A DNA stretch of 64,000 nucleotides from Ignavibacteria bacterium (GTDB lineage Bacteria > Bacteroidota > Ignavibacteria > Tepidaquicellales > Tepidaquicellaceae): positions 1 to 64,000 of the forward strand of contig JBAZNU010000006.1 in NCBI GenBank assembly GCA_041649015.1, written 5' to 3'. Below are positions 25,899-34,686 of this stretch, piece by piece. The stretch's first letter is position 1. The number at the start of each line of letters is the position of its first letter. Below the pieces are notes generated by a model, which was not told the origin of the DNA, ran no database searches, and saw nothing but the letters and a program-made list of their open reading frames with translations. The position numbers and the translations under genes were made by a program.

Positions 25899-27419
25899 TT
25901 AAGATTTTAAGGATTCTTTGAAACGGTTTGTAAAATCAGTTAAAACTGAATTCAGTTTTTTCATTAAATCATCTGATAAATCTTTCTTTTCGATTATTTC
26001 ATTTAAAATATCGCTGTGAATATTTTCCATTTCGGTAAGAAAATCACTTTCGAATTTCTTTACATAGTCAACGGGTATTTCATCAAGATATCCATGAGTA
26101 GCTGCAAAAATGACAACAACTTGTTTTTCAACACCTAGAGGAGAATATTGTTTCTGCTTGAGTATTTCAACAAGTCTTTCACCGCGTCTTAGCTGCTGCT
26201 GAGTTGCTTTGTCGAGGTCTGAACCAAATTTTGCGAATGACTCAAGTTCTCTGTACTGAGCAAGGTCTAGTCTTAAAGTACCAGCAATCTTTTTCATTGC
26301 TTTAATCTGAGCACTACCACCAACACGCGAAACAGATATTCCGACGTTTATAGCGGGTCTAACACCGTTATTAAATAGATTTGGTTCAAGATAAATCTGT
26401 CCGTCTGTGATAGAGATTACGTTAGTCGGGATATAAGCAGATACGTCACCGGCTTTAGTTTCGATGATAGGTAAAGCTGTCAAACTACCGCCGCCGAGTT
26501 CATTTGAAAGCTTGGAAGCTCTTTCAAGCAAGCGTGAATGTAAATAGAATACGTCACCCGGGTAAGCTTCTCTTCCAGGAGGTCTTCTTAAAAGTAAAGA
26601 AAGTTCTCTATAAGCTGCTGCTTGTTTTGTTAAATCGTCGTAGATTACGAGTGCATGCTTACCTTTATCGCGGAAATACTCGCCGAGTGTTGCACCTGAG
26701 TAAGGAGATATGTATAGCATTGGTGCAGGATCTGACGCAGGAGCAGCTATAACAGTGGTATATTCCATAGCACCGGCATCTTCAAGATTTTTAACTACCT
26801 GAGCAATAGTTGATGCTTTCTGACCTGTTGCAACATAAATACAATAAACGTCTTTACCTTTTTGATTTATTATTGTATCAATAGCCACGGCTGTTTTACC
26901 TGTCTGTCTATCGCCTATAATCAATTCTCTTTGTCCTCTACCGATTGGAATCATAGCATCGATAGCTTTGAGACCTGTTTGCAGAGGTTCTTTAACAGGC
27001 TGTCTTTGAATAACGCCGAGCGCTTTTCTTTCGATAGGGGCAAACATTTCTGCTGCAATATCGCCTTTACCGTCGAGCGGCTGACCAAGAGGGTTAATAA
27101 CACGTCCGAGCATTGCTTCACCAACCGGAATAGAGATAATCTTGCCGGTTCTTTTAACCGTGTCTCCTTCTTTTACAAGGTGAACTTCACCGAAAAGAAC
27201 GCAGCCAACGTTGTCCTCTTCAAGGTTTAGGGCTACACCGAACACTCCATGCGGGAATTCGATAAGCTCACTCGCCTGACATTTTGAGAGGCCATAAACT
27301 CTCGCGACGTTATCACCAACCGACAGAACGGTTCCGATATCATAAATATCAACTTCATTTTCGTAGCCCGAAAGCTGCTTTAATATTACAGCGGATACTT
27401 CGCCTGCTTTTACATTCAT
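25899..27419 (-). CDS. atpA: F1 ATP synthase alpha subunit
   Basis: This is the non-catalytic nucleotide-binding subunit of F1. The 506-residue product has the P-loop GDRQTGKT (169-176), the alpha-specific region ISVSRVGGSAQ, and a helical C-terminal domain. Length and order of domains are normal. It is preceded 31 nt upstream by atpH and followed by the unknown 89-residue gene rather than atpG. Confidence 0.98.
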   Translation of the reverse strand: MNVKAGEVSAVILKQLSGYENEVDIYDIGTVLSVGDNVARVYGLSKCQASELIEFPHGVFGVALNLEEDNVGCVLFGEVHLVKEGDTVKRTGKIISIPVGEAMLGRVINPLGQPLDGKGDIAAEMFAPIERKALGVIQRQPVKEPLQTGLKAIDAMIPIGRGQRELIIGDRQTGKTAVAIDTIINQKGKDVYCIYVATGQKASTIAQVVKNLEDAGAMEYTTVIAAPASDPAPMLYISPYSGATLGEYFRDKGKHALVIYDDLTKQAAAYRELSLLLRRPPGREAYPGDVFYLHSRLLERASKLSNELGGGSLTALPIIETKAGDVSAYIPTNVISITDGQIYLEPNLFNNGVRPAINVGISVSRVGGSAQIKAMKKIAGTLRLDLAQYRELESFAKFGSDLDKATQQQLRRGERLVEILKQKQYSPLGVEKQVVVIFAATHGYLDEIPVDYVKKFESDFLTEMENIHSDILNEIIEKKDLSDDLMKKLNSVLTDFTNRFKESLKS

Positions 27420-27450
27420 ATTAAAATATATCTCCTGTTAAAATTCGTTT

Positions 27451-27981
27451 TTATTTTAGTGATTTTCTCATCAGTTCAAGTTGTCTCTTCACACTTCCAT
27501 CAATAATAGAATCGCCTATGTTTAACGTAAAACCTCCGATTAGTTCCGGTTTCACTTCAAACGATGGTATTGAATTCTTACTCGTTATCGTATCAATTTC
27601 TTTCTTCAATATAATTTTTTCATCTTCTTTAAGTTCTATAGCTGTTGTATAAACAGGTTTGATGATACCATCCTTTTCATCTTTTATATGAAGAAAACCT
27701 TCAAGGATTAACTTCAGAAATGATTCCCTGCGGTTCTTTATTACAAGCAAGATAAGGTTTAAAGTAAGGTCTTTGACCTTTCCCTTAAACAATGAATTAA
27801 CGATGGCTATCTTCTTGAACTTGCTTATCACAGGGCTATCCAAGACTATGTTAAGTTCTCCGCTTTCAGCGATTAAAGAAAGCAGAGCAGAACAATCTGC
27901 TGCTACATCGTTAAGAATATTGTCTTTAGATGCTGCCTCGTACAAAGAATCTGAATAACTTGAAGTTAATTTATTTGCCAT
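27451..27981 (-). CDS. atpH: F1 ATP synthase delta subunit
   Basis: The delta subunit links the top of F1 to the peripheral b stalk. The 176-residue product has an N-terminal helical bundle and the conserved C-terminal region (PELIGGFTLNIGDSIIDGSVKRQLELM) with the GG/D pattern of OSCP/delta. The position between atpF and atpA is canonical, 11 nt after atpF. Confidence 0.95.
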   Translation of the reverse strand: MANKLTSSYSDSLYEAASKDNILNDVAADCSALLSLIAESGELNIVLDSPVISKFKKIAIVNSLFKGKVKDLTLNLILLVIKNRRESFLKLILEGFLHIKDEKDGIIKPVYTTAIELKEDEKIILKKEIDTITSKNSIPSFEVKPELIGGFTLNIGDSIIDGSVKRQLELMRKSLK

Positions 27982-27992
27982 AACTACCTGCT

Positions 27993-28541
27993 TCAGTTCT
28001 TTGGTATTTTAGACATAAAGTCATTAATTAGGTCCATCTGTTTTTCTCTGTCAAGATTCTTGGAGAGAATTTTTTCTGCGGCTTTAAAAGCGATATCGGT
28101 TATATCCCCTCTCATTTCTTCGAGTGCTGACACCTTCATTGCTTCAATCTGCTGCTTTGCTTTCTCAATATTCTTGTTGGACTCTTCGTTTGCTTTGCTG
28201 ACAATCTCATCCTTCATCTTAACTGCAATATCTTTAGCTTCGCTTATAATTCTTGAAGCCTGAGAATTTGCCTCTGCAATAACCTTCTTGTTCTGTTCGA
28301 TAAGCTCAGCAGATTCTTTATTTTGCTTTTCGGCATTTTCAAGCGCTTCTTTAATAATCTGCTCGCGTTTATTAAGGGCTTTAATAATCGGTCCCCATGC
28401 AAATTTCTTTAATAAGAAAAGAAATATGACAAAGACAATAATCGTCCAGATAATCAGTCCCGGATTGACGGAAAGCAAAGAAGGTTTATCCCCGCTTAAA
28501 ATAATACCAAACAACAAATTATTTAATAAAATAAGTGTCAT
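27993..28541 (-). CDS. atpF: F0 ATP synthase b subunit
   Basis: This is a 182-residue peripheral stalk subunit with one membrane helix (about 27-46, PGLIIWTIIVFVIFLFLLKK). A long charged coiled coil follows to the C-terminus (KEALENAEKQNKESAELIEQ). Only one b gene is present, so the stalk is probably a homodimer, as is usual outside phototrophs. It sits 26 nt after atpE. Confidence 0.95.
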   Translation of the reverse strand: MTLILLNNLLFGIILSGDKPSLLSVNPGLIIWTIIVFVIFLFLLKKFAWGPIIKALNKREQIIKEALENAEKQNKESAELIEQNKKVIAEANSQASRIISEAKDIAVKMKDEIVSKANEESNKNIEKAKQQIEAMKVSALEEMRGDITDIAFKAAEKILSKNLDREKQMDLINDFMSKIPKN

Positions 28542-28567
28542 TTTAGAGTTTAATATTTAAAATAAGA

Positions 28568-28795
28568 TTAGCTCTTAATAGCTAACAGAATACAGATAAC
28601 CAGTCCGAATAGTGCAACACCTTCAATAAGTGCTGCTGCGATAATCATTGAAGTTCTAATATCGCCGAGAGCTTCGGGGTTTCTGCCGCTTGCGTCCATA
28701 GCCGCACTTGCAATTTTACCAATACCAAGAGCTGCTCCGATAACTACTAAACCGGCTCCGATACCTGCTGCAAGAAATGCTAATGATAAATCCAT
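28568..28795 (-). CDS. atpE: F0 ATP synthase c subunit
   Basis: The ring subunit is a 75-residue hairpin of two membrane helices joined by the RNPEA polar loop (38-42). The ion-binding carboxylate is Glu58 in AALIEGVALFG. The neighbouring residues do not show the Gln/Glu-Ser-Thr pattern of sodium-type rings, so a proton-driven enzyme is likely. Codons and spacing match the operon. Confidence 0.97.
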   Translation of the reverse strand: MDLSLAFLAAGIGAGLVVIGAALGIGKIASAAMDASGRNPEALGDIRTSMIIAAALIEGVALFGLVICILLAIKS

Positions 28796-28839
28796 GAATT
28801 TTACTCCTTTAAATTATTTTATTTAACTAATATGAATAA

Positions 28840-29736
28840 TCAGTGCTCCTGATGCATAGCCATATTTATGAATATGACTGACAGCATCGTAAAAATATAT
28901 GCCTGCAGCAATGCTACAAACAATTCAAGAAAATAAATGAACAATGTGAAAGGTATTGCAATTACAACGCCTGCCCAGTTCATTATAAAAATCAAACCAA
29001 TAAGCGAAAGTATAATAATTGATCCAGCAACAATATTTGCAAACAACCTCATTAGGAGCGCAAACGGCTTTGTAAACAGACCGATAAACTCCACAATAAT
29101 CATAATAGGAAGCACAAAAGCCGGGATACCATGAGGGACAAGTCCTTTTAAGTATCCAAATACTCCGTTTTTCTTCATGCCGTTTATCTGTATCATTCCG
29201 AATGTTACAAGTGCAAGCCCTGTGGTAACACTAAGATTTTTAGTTGGCTGAGCCATAAACGGAATCAAGCCAATGAGATTTGCAAATAGTATGAAGAAGA
29301 ACAGTGTCAGGAAAAAAGGGAGCATTTTAAGCCCTTCTTTTCCCATGTTTGGAAGAATAACCTCATCGCGCATGAAAATAACAATAACTTCGATAAAATT
29401 TCCTGCACCTTTTGGGGCGGGATTTTTGGTATTTAAAGAAGCTGCGCGTTTCAGGACTAAGAATAAAACTGTAGTAGAAAGAAACATCATGAACAACGAT
29501 TTCGTGATTGAGAAATCGAAAGTTATACCTGCAATTGTGACAGGAGGAATCTGAGGAAGCTCTAACTTGCCAAGGAAATAGAAGTCAACATAATCGTGAT
29601 CGACTACTTTCTCAACAATATCAAGCTTGTCTTCATCTTCATTATCTGGCTCGCTGGCAATCAGCCTGCCCGATAATCCTGTAACCAAAAAAGCAAGCAG
29701 CAATAAGCTTATTTGAAAAAACTTAATAATTTTCAA
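28840..29736 (-). CDS. atpB: F0 ATP synthase a subunit, TTG start overlapping upstream stop
   Basis: The a subunit forms the ion channel beside the c ring. It has five to six membrane helices, and the essential Arg is seen in LLMRLFANIVAGS. An N-terminal extension of about 60 residues resembles a signal sequence followed by an acidic stretch (EPDNEDEDKLD), a feature I recall from AtpB of Bacteroidetes/Chlorobi. The frame extends to 29808, but I prefer TTG at 29736. It overlaps the TGA of the upstream gene as TTGA, a typical coupling arrangement, and yields 298 residues starting at the hydrophobic helix. The longer form would overlap the upstream gene by 76 bases. Confidence 0.9.
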   Translation of the reverse strand: MKIIKFFQISLLLLAFLVTGLSGRLIASEPDNEDEDKLDIVEKVVDHDYVDFYFLGKLELPQIPPVTIAGITFDFSITKSLFMMFLSTTVLFLVLKRAASLNTKNPAPKGAGNFIEVIVIFMRDEVILPNMGKEGLKMLPFFLTLFFFILFANLIGLIPFMAQPTKNLSVTTGLALVTFGMIQINGMKKNGVFGYLKGLVPHGIPAFVLPIMIIVEFIGLFTKPFALLMRLFANIVAGSIIILSLIGLIFIMNWAGVVIAIPFTLFIYFLELFVALLQAYIFTMLSVIFINMAMHQEH

Positions 29737-30137
29737 GCTCTCTTTCTTACGTTTATTCTTTTTATCAAAAAAATTGTTTCTAATGTCAGAAATGAAAAAT
29801 AATAACAAAACAGTGCAAATATAAATGATTTTTTATTAAAATTAAATAACAATAGCCCTATTAATATCATTATCAGCACTATGAATAGTCTTGCTGTCAT
29901 GCTGCCGAGACTCGCAACCATGAATTGTTTGGAGTTTTTGCTTTCGATTGAGCCCAATATAATCCGGAATCCGATAATCGAATTCAGTACATTTATGACC
30001 GCGGCGGCGAGAACCGATTTGAACTCTATATTTCCGCCTGATTTTTGCCAAAAATAGACGGCAGCGAGGGTTATAATCGAAATTAGTAAAACGAATATCG
30101 TATAGTTTCTGAAGTAGTTATTCTTTATTTCCATCAT
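29733..30137 (-). CDS. AtpI-like small membrane protein
   Basis: This 134-residue protein has four predicted membrane helices and a position directly before atpB, as for AtpI (ATP synthase subunit I), which helps assemble the c ring. The sequence similarity is weak, so the call rests mainly on topology and location. It overlaps the AtpZ-like gene upstream by 20 bases and atpB by 4. Two start codons in a row (MM) are possible. Confidence 0.65.
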   Translation of the reverse strand: MMEIKNNYFRNYTIFVLLISIITLAAVYFWQKSGGNIEFKSVLAAAVINVLNSIIGFRIILGSIESKNSKQFMVASLGSMTARLFIVLIMILIGLLLFNFNKKSFIFALFCYYFSFLTLETIFLIKRINVRKRA

Positions 30138-30420
30138 TAGACTTTTGTTTCTTTTCGGCGTCGAGTTCTTTCAGGACTGCAAAAATTTTGTAAAATACGC
30201 CGACAAATCCCAGAAATACAAACACAAACGTGAATATGAATTTAGTTTCAAAGTATTTATCGAGCCAGAGCCCTGCAAAAAGAAAGACTATAATCGTAAC
30301 AGAAAGCTGAACGCCCAAACCCGAGTATTTAAAGAAGTTCGAATCGGTTTTTATTATGGGTTTGAATAAAAAATTCTTTATTGATTCGTATTTACTCTTA
30401 TTGGGCTGTTGATTTTCCAT
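30118..30420 (-). CDS. atpZ: AtpZ/AtpI-family protein
   Basis: I chose the ATG at 30420 (MENQQPNKSKYE) rather than the longer frame from 30459, whose extra 13 residues look untranslated. The 100-residue product has a short polar N-terminus and two membrane helices. The conserved AtpZ-type pattern is visible: GLGVQLSVTIIVFLFAGLWL with Asp-Lys after it. AtpZ/AtpI proteins are small accessory factors at the head of atp operons. This is the first gene of the operon; an 11-bp tandem array ends 95 bp upstream. Confidence 0.8.
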   Translation of the reverse strand: MENQQPNKSKYESIKNFLFKPIIKTDSNFFKYSGLGVQLSVTIIVFLFAGLWLDKYFETKFIFTFVFVFLGFVGVFYKIFAVLKELDAEKKQKSNDGNKE

Positions 30421-30856
30421 TGTTATAAGTAAATTACCGAAATACAGGAGGACATTCAATTCAATGAGGTAATGTGATACTTGATTGTAATAGCATAATT
30501 CAAAAAGTATTATTTATGCGTACTTTATGCGCACTTCATGCGCACTTTGTGCGCACTTTCCCCGTACTTAATAATAATATTATTCTAATTTAAAAAGTTT
30601 TTTTATTATTAAATAAGAAATGAAAAAGGATTTTATATAATTAAATTTGGTTTAAAGATATTAGTCTAAATCCATGGAAGAATTAGAGGAGTTAAAAGAA
30701 CAAGGAAAATTAAGGAAGCAGGAATTTTGCAGATACTTACAGATTTTTTACTAATAAGCAAAGCATTTAGCCACCAAGATAATCAAGCAAAGAAAAACAA
30801 ATATTAGTATAAGAAATTAAAATTATAAACGGGAGGCAAGCTCCCGTTTATAATTT
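30421..30856. other. 436-bp gap upstream of the atp operon
   Basis: This should hold the atp operon promoter (minus strand) and the terminator of the gene run ending at 30857. It contains the 11-bp array (30515-30569), a patch at about 30769 (AGCCACCAAGATAATCAAGC) resembling decayed CCACCAAGA-type intergenic repeats, and the hairpin at 30819-30857. A 26-codon open frame at 30674 has nothing to support it as a gene. Confidence 0.5.
30515..30569 (-). repeat. 11-bp tandem array (5 units) upstream of the atp operon
   Basis: Five contiguous units of exactly 11 bp. Read toward the atp operon (minus strand) the consensus is AAGTRCGCAYA. The two outer units carry AAGTACG and the three inner ones AAGTGCG. 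No mismatch breaks the 11-bp phase. It ends 95 bp from the atpZ start, in a position for a promoter-upstream binding element. The core is shared with the array at 8587-8630. Confidence 0.8.
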
Positions 30857-30857
30857 T
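30819..30857 (-). terminator. Strong hairpin terminator after pccB
   Basis: A perfect stem of at least 14 bp (ATTATAAACGGGAG at 30822-30835 with 30841-30854) has a 5-base loop, extends by A-T pairs to 30819/30857, and is flanked by T runs on both strands. It begins at the stop codon of pccB and so ends the 12-gene minus-strand run. It may work in both directions. Confidence 0.85.
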
Positions 30858-32404
30858 TATAATGGAATATTTCCGTGCTTACGGCGCGGGTTGAAATCTA
30901 CTTTGTTTTCGATAAGTTCGAAATATGTAATTAATTTATTCCGTGTATCTTTTGGTTCGATTATATCGTCAATGAATCCCCTTTCGGCAGCGATGTAAGG
31001 ATTGCAGAATTTTGAATTAAACTCATTGATTTTTTCATCAAGAAGTTTTTGCTTATCCTCGGCAGCAAGAAGTTCTTTTCTGAAAATAATTTCAGCAGCT
31101 CCTTTTGCCCCCATGACAGCTATTTCAGCAGAAGGCCATGCAAGGTTCACATCACCTCTTACATGCTTTGAGTTCATAACATCATAAGCACCACCGTAAG
31201 CCTTGCGGATTATAACGGTAATTTTCGGAACTGTGGCTTCACAAAATGCATAAAGAAGTTTTGCGCCATGCCTAATAACGCCACGCCATTCCTGGTCAGT
31301 ACCCGGTAGAAATCCCGGTACATCTTCAAACACAAGCAATGGGATATTAAATGAATCACAAAATCGAACGAAGCGTGCACCCTTTATAGATGAATTAAGG
31401 CACAGAACGCCTGCAAGTACGAGAGGTTGATTTGCAACAATACCGACTGAACGACCATTTATTCTACCGAATCCACAGATAATATTTTCTGCATAATCTT
31501 TATGTACTTCAAAGAAAGAATCTTTATCAATAACCCTATTTATAATATCTTTCATATCATAAGGTTTATTAGGATTATCCGGGACAAATTCATTGAGGTG
31601 GCTTAAATCATATTCCGGTTCATCGAAATCCATCATCGGCGGAAGCTCCATATTATTCGAAGGCAGATAGGACATAAGCTTTCTGATTCTTTCGAAACAA
31701 TCGATTTCATTTTCACATGTAAAATGGCTGACTCCGCTTTTAATGGCATGTGTATTAGCACCGCCGAGTTCATCGAAAGTAACGTCTTCATTAGTAACAG
31801 CTTTAATAACATTTGGACCTGTAATAAACATGTGAGAAATTTTATCAACCATAAAAATGAAATCAGTAATAGCCGGAGAGTAAACAGCCCCGCCTGCACA
31901 TGGACCTACAATAGCAGATATCTGAGGAACCACGCCACTCGAGAGAGTATTACGCAAGAAAATATCCGCATAACCTGCGAGTGATAGAACACCTTCCTGA
32001 ATACGAGCACCACCGCTATCATTGATACCAATAACCGGCATTCCAACTTTCATAGCAAGGTCCATAATTTTAACAACCTTCTTCGCATAGTACTCAGCGA
32101 GAGAGCCTCCAAGGATTGTAAAATCTTGAGAAAAGACAGCAACGTTACGTCCGTGAATTTTTCCAACACCAGTAATAACACCATCAGTATAATAACGTGT
32201 TTTTTCTAAGCCAAAATCACGACTCTGATGTCTTACAAAAATATCCATCTCCTCAAAAGTACCCTGATCGAGAAGCAGATGAATTCTTTCACGAGCAGTC
32301 AGCTTACCGCGTTTGTGCTGAGAGTCAATGCTTTTTTGTCCTCCTCCCAGCATCGCCTCCTGTCGTTTTTTCTTTAGTTCTTCTATCTTTTCTTTGTTAG
32401 TCAT
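30857..32404 (-). CDS. pccB: Acyl-CoA (propionyl/methylmalonyl-CoA) carboxylase, carboxyltransferase subunit
   Basis: This biotin-dependent carboxyltransferase transfers CO2 from carboxybiotin to acyl-CoA, or works in a methylmalonyl-CoA decarboxylase. Its 515 residues have two crotonase-fold halves: N-half DSGGARIQEGVLSLAGYADIF and GPCAGGAVYSPA, and C-half ANQPLVLAGVLC and DVPGFLPGTDQE with KAYGGAYDVMNS. Length fits the PccB/MmdA group. No biotin carboxylase or carrier gene is adjacent, so its partners are elsewhere. It is the last gene of the run and is followed by a strong terminator. Confidence 0.93.
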   Translation of the reverse strand: MTNKEKIEELKKKRQEAMLGGGQKSIDSQHKRGKLTARERIHLLLDQGTFEEMDIFVRHQSRDFGLEKTRYYTDGVITGVGKIHGRNVAVFSQDFTILGGSLAEYYAKKVVKIMDLAMKVGMPVIGINDSGGARIQEGVLSLAGYADIFLRNTLSSGVVPQISAIVGPCAGGAVYSPAITDFIFMVDKISHMFITGPNVIKAVTNEDVTFDELGGANTHAIKSGVSHFTCENEIDCFERIRKLMSYLPSNNMELPPMMDFDEPEYDLSHLNEFVPDNPNKPYDMKDIINRVIDKDSFFEVHKDYAENIICGFGRINGRSVGIVANQPLVLAGVLCLNSSIKGARFVRFCDSFNIPLLVFEDVPGFLPGTDQEWRGVIRHGAKLLYAFCEATVPKITVIIRKAYGGAYDVMNSKHVRGDVNLAWPSAEIAVMGAKGAAEIIFRKELLAAEDKQKLLDEKINEFNSKFCNPYIAAERGFIDDIIEPKDTRNKLITYFELIENKVDFNPRRKHGNIPL

Positions 32405-32421
32405 AGAAAAATTATTTTAAG

Positions 32422-33735
32422 TTAAACGCGTTTAATATCAGCACCTAAATTCCTTAGTTTATTATCAATGTTTTCATATCCCCTATCTATGAATCTAATA
32501 CCGGTTATTACAGTTTCTCCTTCGGCAATTAAACCAGCGATAAGATATGACATACCTGCACGCAGATCAGGAACGACAATTTCTGCACCATGCAAAGAAA
32601 CCGGTCCTTTAATAACCGCACTGTGATAATATTCCTGATTTGCGAATCTGCATGTAAGACCGCCGAGACACGTGTTATATAATTCTATTTCAGCGCCCAT
32701 CTTATTAAGTTCGGTAACATATCCAAAACGTTTTTCATACACTGTTTCATGAACTATGGAAATACCTTTTGCCTGCGTTAGTAGAATTACAAGAGGCTGC
32801 TGCCAGTCTGTCATAAAACCGGGATGTACGTTAGTTTCAATTGCAATAGGTTTAAAGGGTCCTGTGTAGAAAAATCTTATACCGTTTTCTTTAACTTCGA
32901 ACTCTCCACCAACACGGCGAATTGTATTCAAGAAAGTAATTAAATCATCTTGAACAGCATTCTCAACAAAAATATCTCCTTTCGTTACAAGTCCTGCAAC
33001 AGCAAAAGAAGCTGCCTGATTCCTATCTGGAATAACAGTATGATTAGCACCATAAAGTTTATCAACGCCTTCAATTGTAATTTTTCTATCAGTGTTGATT
33101 TCTATTATAGCACCCATTTTTTGCAGATACTTTATTAAATCGTAAATCTCAGGTTCGATAGCAGCATTGAAAATATTAGTTCTACCTTTAGCAAGAGTAG
33201 CAGCCATAAGAATATTTTCAGTAGCACCAACGCTTGGATATTCAAGGTGAATGTTATTACCATGAAGGTTATCAGCTTTGAGATGATAGAAATAATCGAA
33301 CGTTTCAACTGAACAACCGAGCTTTTTAAGACCTTCAATGTGAAAGTTCACAGGACGTGAACCAATTTTGCATCCACCGGGAATCGGAATTCTGGCTTCC
33401 CCGTTTCTATGAAGTAATACACCTGCAGTAAGTATAGAAACTCTGTTAACATTACCGTAGTCAGAAGGAATCTCAAATGTATTAATTTTAGGGGTTTGAA
33501 TTTCAAGATTATCTTTGGACTGTACAATATTGCTACCGAGGATTTTACAAAGGTCAATAGTAACTCCGAGTTCACTGATTTCATTAGGAGAATTGTTGAA
33601 AAAAGATTTTTCATCTGAAAGCATAGAGGCAATCATAAGCTTAGTAGCCGAATTTTTTGCACCCGATACTTTGACAGAACCATTCAAAGGTTTAACACCT
33701 TTGATAATAAACTTAGAATTATCGGAGACTGACAT
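32422..33735 (-). CDS. murA: UDP-N-acetylglucosamine 1-carboxyvinyltransferase
   Basis: MurA makes the first committed step of peptidoglycan synthesis, adding enolpyruvate to UDP-GlcNAc. The 437-residue product keeps the catalytic loop Cys (PGGCKIGSRPV), so it should be fosfomycin-sensitive by that criterion. It also keeps the TDWQ acid-base region and the C-terminal DLRAG and DRGYENIDNKL motifs. Length is slightly above the E. coli enzyme (419). It is placed between accA and pccB with gaps of 6 and 17 nt. Confidence 0.96.
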   Translation of the reverse strand: MSVSDNSKFIIKGVKPLNGSVKVSGAKNSATKLMIASMLSDEKSFFNNSPNEISELGVTIDLCKILGSNIVQSKDNLEIQTPKINTFEIPSDYGNVNRVSILTAGVLLHRNGEARIPIPGGCKIGSRPVNFHIEGLKKLGCSVETFDYFYHLKADNLHGNNIHLEYPSVGATENILMAATLAKGRTNIFNAAIEPEIYDLIKYLQKMGAIIEINTDRKITIEGVDKLYGANHTVIPDRNQAASFAVAGLVTKGDIFVENAVQDDLITFLNTIRRVGGEFEVKENGIRFFYTGPFKPIAIETNVHPGFMTDWQQPLVILLTQAKGISIVHETVYEKRFGYVTELNKMGAEIELYNTCLGGLTCRFANQEYYHSAVIKGPVSLHGAEIVVPDLRAGMSYLIAGLIAEGETVITGIRFIDRGYENIDNKLRNLGADIKRV

Positions 33736-33741
33736 AATTTG

Positions 33742-34683
33742 TTATTCTTTCCAGAATCCCATTTTTTCAAACTTCTTTATTCTATTATCAAGAAGTTTAT
33801 CCCTCCTTATTTTTCTGACCTCACCAAGTTCTTCGATAAGAGCTGATTTTAGAATGTTCGCAGCTTCCTGATGGTTTCTATGTGCACCCCCGCTTGGTTC
33901 ATCTATTATTCTATCAATTATTCCAAGTTTCAGTAAATCGCTTGCAGTAAGCTTCAAAGCTTCCGCAGCCTGTTCTTTAAAATCCCAGCTTCTCCAGAGA
34001 ATCGAGGAACATGATTCAGGTGAAATTACGGAGTACCAGCAATACTTAAGCATAAGGATTCTATCACCGATGCCTATACCAAGAGCCCCGCCAGATGCTC
34101 CTTCTCCAATTATTATAACAATCATTGGGACTCTAAGTCGTGACATTTCAATCAGGTTTCTCGCAATAGCTTCAGCCTGACCGCGCTCTTCGGCTTCAAT
34201 GCCCGGGAATGCACCCGGAGTATCTAATAATGTAATAACCGGCTTATCAAACTTTTCAGCAAGTTTCATTAAACGTAACGCTTTTCTATAGCCTTCGGGA
34301 TTCATCATACCGAAGTTTCTGTAAAGATTTGATTTTGTATCTCTACCTTTTTGCTGACCAATTATCATAACGGTTTGGTCTCCTAAAGTAGCAAACCCGC
34401 CAACAACTGCTTTATCATCTTTATAGTTTCTATCACCGTGAAACTCGACAAAGTTTTCAGTCATAAGATAGATATAATCGAGAGTATAGGGTCTGTTCGG
34501 ATGTCTGGCAAGCTGAACGATTTGCCATGGGGTAAGATTATCAAAAACATTCTTCCTGAGCTCATTGACCTTGCTTTCAAGACGATTTATTTCGTCACTG
34601 ATATCAAGACTATCAGCCATTTTCCTCATCTCATCAATTTTCTGCTCAAGTTCTAAAATTGGTTTTTCAAATTCCAGTACCAT
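33742..34683 (-). CDS. accA: Acetyl-CoA carboxylase carboxyltransferase alpha subunit
   Basis: Together with AccD it forms malonyl-CoA in fatty acid synthesis. The 313-residue product shows the N-terminal helical segment (LELEQKIDEMRK) and AccA signatures RHPNRPYTLDYI, GRDTKSNLYRNFGMMNPEGYRKALRLM, DTPGAFPGIEAEERGQ, and GEGASGGALGIGIGD. accD is not in the window. It follows the GT2 fusion gene after 3 nt and precedes murA by 6 nt. Confidence 0.97.
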   Translation of the reverse strand: MVLEFEKPILELEQKIDEMRKMADSLDISDEINRLESKVNELRKNVFDNLTPWQIVQLARHPNRPYTLDYIYLMTENFVEFHGDRNYKDDKAVVGGFATLGDQTVMIIGQQKGRDTKSNLYRNFGMMNPEGYRKALRLMKLAEKFDKPVITLLDTPGAFPGIEAEERGQAEAIARNLIEMSRLRVPMIVIIIGEGASGGALGIGIGDRILMLKYCWYSVISPESCSSILWRSWDFKEQAAEALKLTASDLLKLGIIDRIIDEPSGGAHRNHQEAANILKSALIEELGEVRKIRRDKLLDNRIKKFEKMGFWKE

Positions 34684-34686
34684 AAT

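Noticed and set aside
30515..30569. 11-bp array considered as a CRISPR
   Set aside because: Units are contiguous with no spacers, far too short, and no cas gene is near.
30674..30754. 26-codon open frame starting MEELEELKEQ in the gap near the atp operon
   Set aside because: It is very short, low in complexity and has no ribosome-binding site or neighbour to support it.
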